The position numbers were made by a program, and so were the translations under genes. A DNA stretch of 12,506 nt from contig SLFV01000013.1 in NCBI GenBank assembly GCA_007124075.1, positions 1-12,506 on the forward strand. The letters are read 5' to 3'. The DNA is from Roseimaritima sp. (GTDB lineage: Bacteria; Planctomycetota; Planctomycetia; Pirellulales; Pirellulaceae). This document shows positions 10,401 to 12,506 of the stretch, in pieces; within the stretch, counting starts at the first letter, position 1, and each line of letters opens with the position of its first letter. The notes under the pieces were generated by a model, which saw only the letters and a list, made by a program, of their open reading frames with translations, did no database searches and was not told the origin of the DNA.

Positions 10401-11117
10401 CACCCCTAGCTGGCTGAAGCCGATGTAAAAATCTGGCAATAACAATGCATTAACACCTCCACACAACGCCAATCGCGATTCACCGCGTCGCAGGCTTTCG
10501 CACGCCAAATGCAGCGCGACCAACGAGGAGGAACAGGCGGTATCGACTGCCAGGCTGGGGCCGCAAAGATCAAAACAATACGAAATGCGGTTGGCCGCGA
10601 TGCTGTTGGATGACCCCGTGTTGGTGTAGGGTCCGATCAGGCCGTGATCTTGGCTGCTGAGGGCGGAGACCGCGTAATCAAAGCTGGATATGCCGACGTA
10701 TACGCCCACAGGTTGGCGGCTTAGTCCGGCAATGGTTTGACCGGCGTCCTCGATCGCTCGGTAGGCCACCTGCAACAGCATTCGTTGTTGGGGATCAATC
10801 GCGGCGGCTTCCTTGGGGGAGACACCAAAAAATTGCGGGTCAAATCGATCCAGGCCCTCGACAAACCCGCCCCACTTGCACTGCGTCTTCCCGGGTTTGG
10901 AACCCCCGCGGGCGTAGTAGCGTTGTTGATTCCAACGCTCGGCGGGAACCTCGCCGATCGCGTCAATGCCGGATGACAGCAGTTGCCAAAACGATTGAGG
11001 ACTATCGACACCTCCCGGTAGCGCGCAGCCGATTCCCACGATCGCGATCGAGTCGTGAACGGTGGTCGGCGGGGGGGGTTGGTTGTCTTGCAGCAGTTCG
11101 GACTTAAGGGTGGTCAA
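4428..11117 (-). CDS. Type I polyketide synthase, one fully reducing module KS-AT-DH-ER-KR-ACP
   Basis: This 2229-residue cytosolic enzyme extends an acyl chain by a malonyl-type unit and reduces it fully. The KS (22-446) has Cys195 in VDTACSSS, His330 and His370. The AT (about 555-860) has Ser647 in GHSVGE and YAFHS at 747-751; Phe where methylmalonyl enzymes have Ser suggests malonyl-CoA. The DH (about 916-1185) has His946 in HxxxGxxxxP and Asp1111 in DSCFH. Residues about 1200-1455 look like a structural KR subdomain. The ER (about 1465-1787) has the nucleotide loop AASGGVG at 1609-1615. The KR (about 1808-2000) has GGLGGFG, Lys1918, Ser1942, Tyr1955 and Asn1959; Asp1900 in LED and no Trp three residues before Tyr1955 suggest a B-type KR. 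The ACP carries Ser2115 in LGLDSL. There is no loading domain, C-methyltransferase or TE. A 77-residue tail follows the ACP and may dock to the NRPS. The start is TTG at 11117: an in-frame TAA lies 6 nt upstream of it and GAAGG sits about 9 nt before it. Confidence 0.95.
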   Translation of the reverse strand: MTTLKSELLQDNQPPPPTTVHDSIAIVGIGCALPGGVDSPQSFWQLLSSGIDAIGEVPAERWNQQRYYARGGSKPGKTQCKWGGFVEGLDRFDPQFFGVSPKEAAAIDPQQRMLLQVAYRAIEDAGQTIAGLSRQPVGVYVGISSFDYAVSALSSQDHGLIGPYTNTGSSNSIAANRISYCFDLCGPSLAVDTACSSSLVALHLACESLRRGESRLALCGGVNALLLPDFYIGFSQLGVLSADGSCRAFDARANGYVRSEGAGMVLLKPLSQALADRDRIYSIIRATASNQDGHSIGLTVPNEQAQRALVVEACQRAGVRPADLQYVEAHGTGTPVGDPIEARALGGVLRVDRPDHSPCLIGSVKTNVGHLEAGAGVTGLIKVALSLHHQQIPAHLHLQKPNPQIDFPGLGLRVPTQTEPWPSVNGERLAGINSFGYGGTNAHAILQSAPADANASVDHAASDRDPIAAAGPWIIPLSAASPEGLRSVAEQWVSWLPNQPESAAPAIAATAALRRSHFRYRAAVVADSLRASLPRLQAIASDDGSRFAEKRTQSVLFVCCGQGAQYCGMARGLLQDNLVFADCLRRCDREFSKYVYWSLLEELDAPEAESRLNQTAIVQPALFAIQIALAAAWADLGILPAAVVGHSVGEIAAAFIAGALTFQDAWRVAIERGRTMDQASSAGAMLAAGLSVQDALRWIGESEGGLSLAAVNGPTSVTVSGDKAAIQVFADRLSREGVFHKRLTIEYAFHSEQMEPVREPLLRALRQIQPRATQLPFFSTVTGKAIAGEQLGAEYWWHNVRGTVQFASAIQSATAVDFDTVVEMGPHPVLSYAINESLAVADRDVPSVPSLNRKQPDTECFAQATATMYTRGYDIDWSKRYELPAASAVDLPRYPFQNGSLWSESPQIRWARTQPMHPVLGVRQDQPQPAWQVRLDLNVQDYLADHQVRGAVILPAAAVIEAARAAAEQVSAVAAVRLKNLRFDNPCYLDDSSSVTLCTAIETRQRELTMRFRHQGSDDWQQLATMTVGTATQATAALTDSITTVKARCPQQVDSLRCYRFFAHLGLPYGERFRGLQRAWRRPGEAWAEVAEVAWEDPYHDPQSYHPVLLDSCFHAMIVADGDFDHHVGDLHLPAEVGEVVFHRSLQGPARVHCVLREKSDSRTIADLDIYDANDQRCLSIRGFCSRRAGRTGERESTADHIYRYGWLEASRQRSGDQPVSVPAPLWCLFVPGGNQHRVFFQRVVQRIRRRGEPLVVVEAGENYRVGVDDSIRLDPQSADDFSRLLDDLQARHAGGADESIHFVYGWNWDVVSGERLDLQTLDSGIPLTTIAPLLLTQAWESRAEKPRRSRLTFLTRNAQSTDRVAQPICVPQGALIGLARVVISECQSITTRLIDWSWSLGAPRTTDLTETALLDIEVSDLLGELSDGDSREDEIMYRARRRFVRRFVRYFDQPLPAPQRRPVSRLQRGHNFGIGELKYRSCSRPNVLPHQVEIEVQAAGLNFSDVMKALNLYPGLSDGEVLLGAECCGRISRVGAEVTQWRVGQDVIAIAPGSFATHVVADANLVADQPRGLSPTEAAALPIAFLTARYALQDCARLSAGESILIHAASGGVGLAALQIAKRIGAKIFATAGNEEKRDFVRHLGVERVMDSRSLDFADQIRVATAGQGVDVVLNSLPGEALLRSLETLKTGGRFLEIGKRDIYDNTPIGLFPFRNNLTFHAIDLEQLFQRSASLMGTGLRELATQFAKRELRPLPVKAWPADQSDEAFRFMQQAKHIGKVVVDYRESSPVVYPGDHPRLQFRPTATYWIAGGLGGFGLEIASWMANLGARTIVLSGRSAEPSPEAEATINGLRQRGVDVRVIRCDITKRRDVDQVLRRIKQQLPPLCGVLHTAMVLEDRLLADLDLETLQRVLRPKVWGGWNLHAATESLKLDYFILFSSLTSIFGHAGQANYSAANAFLDSLAVYRRSQGLPATVINWGHLGQVGYLARRQALSQRLERQGVLAFSVDQATAALDHLLQADAVQASVLRMDWSLWRGLGVTGEPSPRFADLVQESGEENESPLSLAQIRGEPVPRQLQWIDQQVLQKLSNLLGMPEAQIDRQRSLLELGLDSLMAVELRNWLDHRLSVEVPVSLLLQPRSLELAVEEFGQRFLTAKAESTGGLSQAPTATESDEQSLPLSVGHQAIDSQTAQRLLDEMPDMEPGQITELLAQLLTDQQERAADEPH

Positions 11118-11167
11118 TGATTTTTACCTTCGGAGCCGACAAGCGTAACACTCGTTTTCCAGGACAT
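11114..11167 (-). CDS. Candidate 17-codon leader ORF overlapping the PKS start
   Basis: This ATG-initiated ORF encodes MSWKTSVTLVGSEGKNH and ends in a TGA that shares the four bases TTGA with the PKS TTG start codon. Such a 4-nt overlap usually signals translational coupling. A purine-rich AGAGGAG lies just ahead, but only 2 nt separate AGGAG from the ATG, which is shorter than normal and would weaken initiation. The peptide has no recognisable family and no run of repeated amino acid codons typical of attenuator peptides. It could be a leader that loads ribosomes onto the PKS, whose TTG start is weak, or a chance ORF. Confidence 0.3.
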   Translation of the reverse strand: MSWKTSVTLVGSEGKNH

Positions 11168-11174
11168 TTCTCCT

Positions 11175-11312
11175 CTAATCCGCGATTGTAGCCGAATTTA
11201 ACGACTCCGTAAGCTCAGTTGGTGTCGGCTCTTCCTGCTGCGCAAGACGCCGGGCGAGGTCGACAGGTGCCTGCGGCGCGGCCTAGGGTGATGGCTGCTT
11301 CGATACATCCGG
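11175..11312 (-). other. In-frame continuation of the lipoprotein beyond two amber codons
   Basis: After the lipoprotein TAG at 11315-11313 the same frame continues as PDVSKQPSP, meets a second TAG at 11285-11283, then reads AAPQAPVDLARRLAQQEEP and TPTELTESLNSATIAD before a third TAG at 11177-11175. The Pro/Gln-rich linker plus an acidic helical segment looks like a real C-terminus, while another minus-strand frame here gives Cys/Arg-rich nonsense. Both ambers could each derive from a CAG Gln codon by one transition, giving KPQDPQPDV and QPSPQAAPQ. The options are a C-terminus lost by mutation, readthrough, or chance openness of a short GC-rich stretch. Confidence 0.35.
11185..11213 (-). promoter_or_regulatory. 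Possible sigma-70-type promoter for the PKS-NRPS operon
   Basis: On the minus strand a good -10 hexamer, TACAAT (11190-11185), is preceded at 17 nt by a poor -35, CTTACG (11213-11208). The transcript would begin near 11178, just upstream of the AGAGGAG of the candidate leader ORF, leaving a leader of about 60 nt before the PKS. The -35 matches only three of six consensus positions, and the hexamer lies in a possible extension of the lipoprotein frame, so it may be fortuitous. Confidence 0.25.
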
Positions 11313-11579
11313 CTAAGGATCCTGCGGTTTCGCGGACGTGCCAGCGGTTTCTCGTGCAGCCCGGCGGATCGCGTCGGCTTCCTTTGCCAGCGGATGCTCC
11401 GGATCGACCGTGTAGGTTACCGTGCCGTCGTCGTTGGTGACGGCGTCGGGTGGTGCCGTCGAAGCAGGCATGTGCGCGTGCGCCGGTGGCGAACCAGGAC
11501 TGCTCATGCTGCACCCACAAAACGAAGCTGGGCCAGCAACCAACGTCGCTAACACGGCACCGTACAAAACCTTGGGCAT
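11313..11579 (-). CDS. Small predicted lipoprotein or secreted protein, function unknown
   Basis: This is an 88-residue protein with no family I recognise. It begins MPKVLYGAVLATLVAGPA, a short basic n-region and a hydrophobic stretch, followed by FCGC. The second Cys could be a lipidated Cys in an atypical lipobox with Phe at -3. The mature part has a Pro/Ser/Ala-rich linker, then a segment around TVTYTVDPEHPLAKEAD and a helical, Ala/Arg-rich end. The start at ATG 11579 is supported by GGAG spaced 7 nt; an in-frame TTG 15 nt upstream would place that Shine-Dalgarno inside the gene. It lies 195 nt upstream of the PKS in the same orientation, so it could share a transcript with it. The TAG stop is followed by more protein-like sequence in the same frame, described separately. 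Confidence 0.65.
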   Translation of the reverse strand: MPKVLYGAVLATLVAGPASFCGCSMSSPGSPPAHAHMPASTAPPDAVTNDDGTVTYTVDPEHPLAKEADAIRRAARETAGTSAKPQDP

Positions 11580-11651
11580 CGGTATTCTCCACAAACTAAC
11601 GTTCCGGCATCGAAACCGACTTCGGTCCGACTTCCCTTGGCGGGCGACCGC

Positions 11652-11681
11652 GATATAGCACGTTAATCAATTTTCGAGCAA
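11652..11681 (-). promoter_or_regulatory. Possible promoter of the small lipoprotein gene
   Basis: On the minus strand TTGCTC (11681-11676) and TATATC (11657-11652) are separated by 18 nt. The -10 carries an upstream TG, as in an extended -10 element. The start point would lie about 65-70 nt upstream of the ATG at 11579. The match is moderate and was found by eye only. Confidence 0.3.
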
Positions 11682-11858
11682 CGCCAATGGGGTATTTTTT
11701 ATCGCACGCCCCGCCGACCAGAACTAGAATAGATGCTGGCCGGATAACGTTCGGCCTGTTAAAATTCACTGGGGCGAGCGGCAGATTGAACAATCCCCTC
11801 GCCCAGGCCTGCGTCGTGGGATGCGTAGCAGGAATAGGCAGGAGCAGGTTGACGTCGT

Positions 11859-11874
11859 GTCAGCCGCGTCTGAC
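11859..11874 (+). promoter_or_regulatory. Short hairpin abutting the methyltransferase ribosome binding site
   Basis: GTCAG at 11859-11863 and CTGAC at 11870-11874 form a 5-bp stem with a 6-nt loop directly before GGAGGG (11875-11880). A third half-site, TGAC at 11850-11853, could instead pair with GTCA at 11859-11862, so the two pairings exclude each other. It may be an operator or a translation-control structure, or it may be chance. Confidence 0.2.
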
Positions 11875-11890
11875 GGAGGGTTGGACAAAG

Positions 11891-12506
11891 ATGACCAGCG
11901 GGGTGGCGCGGGCGGCGCACTCGGTCGCGAAAGGCAAGTTCAATTTGATGCGAGATCGACTATTTCTGTTTTGGCGTCCGGTACTGTTTGCAGTGCTGAT
12001 GGTGATCAGCAACAGCGCCTCGGGCCAGGGCTCGCCAGGGCTGGAAGCGTCGCCATCTTCGGTCGATGGGGGTGCGGCGTTCACGGACAAAGGAGATCAA
12101 CCGGCCAATCCGCCTCGTCCGCGCGAGCGAAAGCGTCGCTCCTACATGGGCCGGGTGCTTGCCCAGCCCATGTCCCATCTCGGTGCGGATTGGTTGGTCC
12201 GCCCGGAAAGGCAGCAGGAGGAGCGCCCCGACGATGCCCTGCGTCGCTTGAAACTGCGGCCCGGGATGACCGCCTGTGACCTGGGCTGCGGGAACGGCTT
12301 TTGGACCCTGATGATGGCCCAGGCGGTCGGTCCCCAAGGACGCGTCCTGGCGGTTGATATTCAGCCAGAAATGCTTAAAAAGCTGGAATTCCGGGCATTG
12401 GAAGCGGGGGTCGAAAATGTGGAGCCGATTCTGGGGCGAGTTAACGATCCCGGGTTACCCGCAGGCGAAGTCGATCTGTTGGTGATGGTGGATGTCTACC
12501 ACGAAT
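11891..12506 (+). CDS. Class I SAM-dependent methyltransferase with N-terminal signal-like segment (partial, 3' end off window)
   Basis: This is a Rossmann-fold methyltransferase, acceptor unknown, with at least 205 codons present and the end cut by the window. Motif I reads CDLGCGNGFWTL, preceded by LRPGMTA. Motif II is VLAVDIQPEML, with the acidic residue expected to hold the SAM ribose. The window ends in VDLLVMVDVYHE, resembling a family I recall as having QPMSHLGADWL-like and DVYHE segments. Near the N-terminus, from Met at 11948, MRDRLFLFWRPVLFAVLMVI followed by SNSASGQ looks like a signal peptide or membrane anchor. A Pro/Arg-rich linker leads to the catalytic domain. The start at ATG 11891 is favoured by GGAGGG spaced 10 nt; ATG 11948 would give a tidier signal peptide but lacks a good Shine-Dalgarno. 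The gene is divergent from the PKS operon, so a biosynthetic role is not implied. Confidence 0.8.
   Translation, partial: MTSGVARAAHSVAKGKFNLMRDRLFLFWRPVLFAVLMVISNSASGQGSPGLEASPSSVDGGAAFTDKGDQPANPPRPRERKRRSYMGRVLAQPMSHLGADWLVRPERQQEERPDDALRRLKLRPGMTACDLGCGNGFWTLMMAQAVGPQGRVLAVDIQPEMLKKLEFRALEAGVENVEPILGRVNDPGLPAGEVDLLVMVDVYHE

Larger units (their letters stand above)
11580..11890. other. Divergent intergenic region between lipoprotein and methyltransferase
   Basis: These 311 bases separate two outward-facing genes. The half next to the lipoprotein is AT-richer and holds its possible promoter. The plus-strand methyltransferase frame stays open through at least positions 11641-11890, but I see no convincing start with a Shine-Dalgarno before 11891. 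Two small inverted repeats are visible: GGCCG/CGGCC at 11738-11756 and GGGCGAG/CTCGCCC at 11772-11804. A third, next to the methyltransferase ribosome binding site, is listed separately. No tRNA, insertion sequence or CRISPR array was seen. Confidence 0.5.

Noticed and set aside
11215..11592. 125-codon minus-strand frame overlapping the small lipoprotein
   Set aside because: Its product is Cys/Arg-rich without a signal peptide or domain, and the GGAG-spaced ATG at 11579 belongs to the lipoprotein frame instead.
11738..11804. Stem-loops GGCCG/CGGCC and GGGCGAG/CTCGCCC in the divergent region as terminators
   Set aside because: No gene ends into this region on either strand and neither stem is followed by a T-run.
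1200..12506. CRISPR array, tRNA, rRNA, insertion sequence or prophage traces
   Set aside because: No evenly spaced direct repeats, cloverleaf-like segments, transposase motifs or terminal inverted repeats were seen on reading through.

Overview
The window is about 12.5 kb of moderately GC-rich bacterial DNA, dominated by a two-gene polyketide synthase / non-ribosomal peptide synthetase (PKS-NRPS) assembly line on the minus strand. The organism is most likely a planctomycete of the Pirellulales type. This is inferred from the mixed ATG/TTG starts, the tiny Cys-rich lipoprotein, and a predicted exported methyltransferase of a type I associate with that group. No ribosomal or other phylogenetic marker is present, so the assignment is tentative.

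Layout, left to right. Positions 1-109 are non-coding sequence downstream of the NRPS gene, with no clear terminator. Positions 110-4441 (minus) encode a one-module NRPS with order C-A-T-TE. Positions 4428-11117 (minus) encode a one-module, fully reducing modular-type PKS with order KS-AT-DH-(structural KR)-ER-KR-ACP. The two genes overlap, so they are transcribed and probably translated together, PKS first. Upstream of the PKS lies a 17-codon candidate leader ORF whose stop overlaps the PKS TTG start (TTGA). Further upstream is a small lipoprotein gene (11313-11579, minus), whose frame continues past two amber codons almost up to the leader ORF. Positions 11580-11890 are a divergent intergenic region. 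From 11891 to the window end runs a plus-strand gene for a class I SAM-dependent methyltransferase with a signal-peptide-like N-terminus, cut off by the window edge.

How the genes work together. All catalytic residues expected for KS, AT, DH, ER, KR, ACP, A, T and TE are present. The PKS should therefore make a fully saturated acyl chain on its ACP. The C domain of the NRPS would condense this chain with one activated amino acid, and the TE would release the product. No loading module, phosphopantetheinyl transferase, MbtH protein or dedicated exporter is visible. The expected product is an N-acyl amino acid or a cyclised derivative. Its chain length depends on whether the PKS acts once or iteratively, which the sequence does not settle. 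The methyltransferase and the lipoprotein have no demonstrated link to the pathway.
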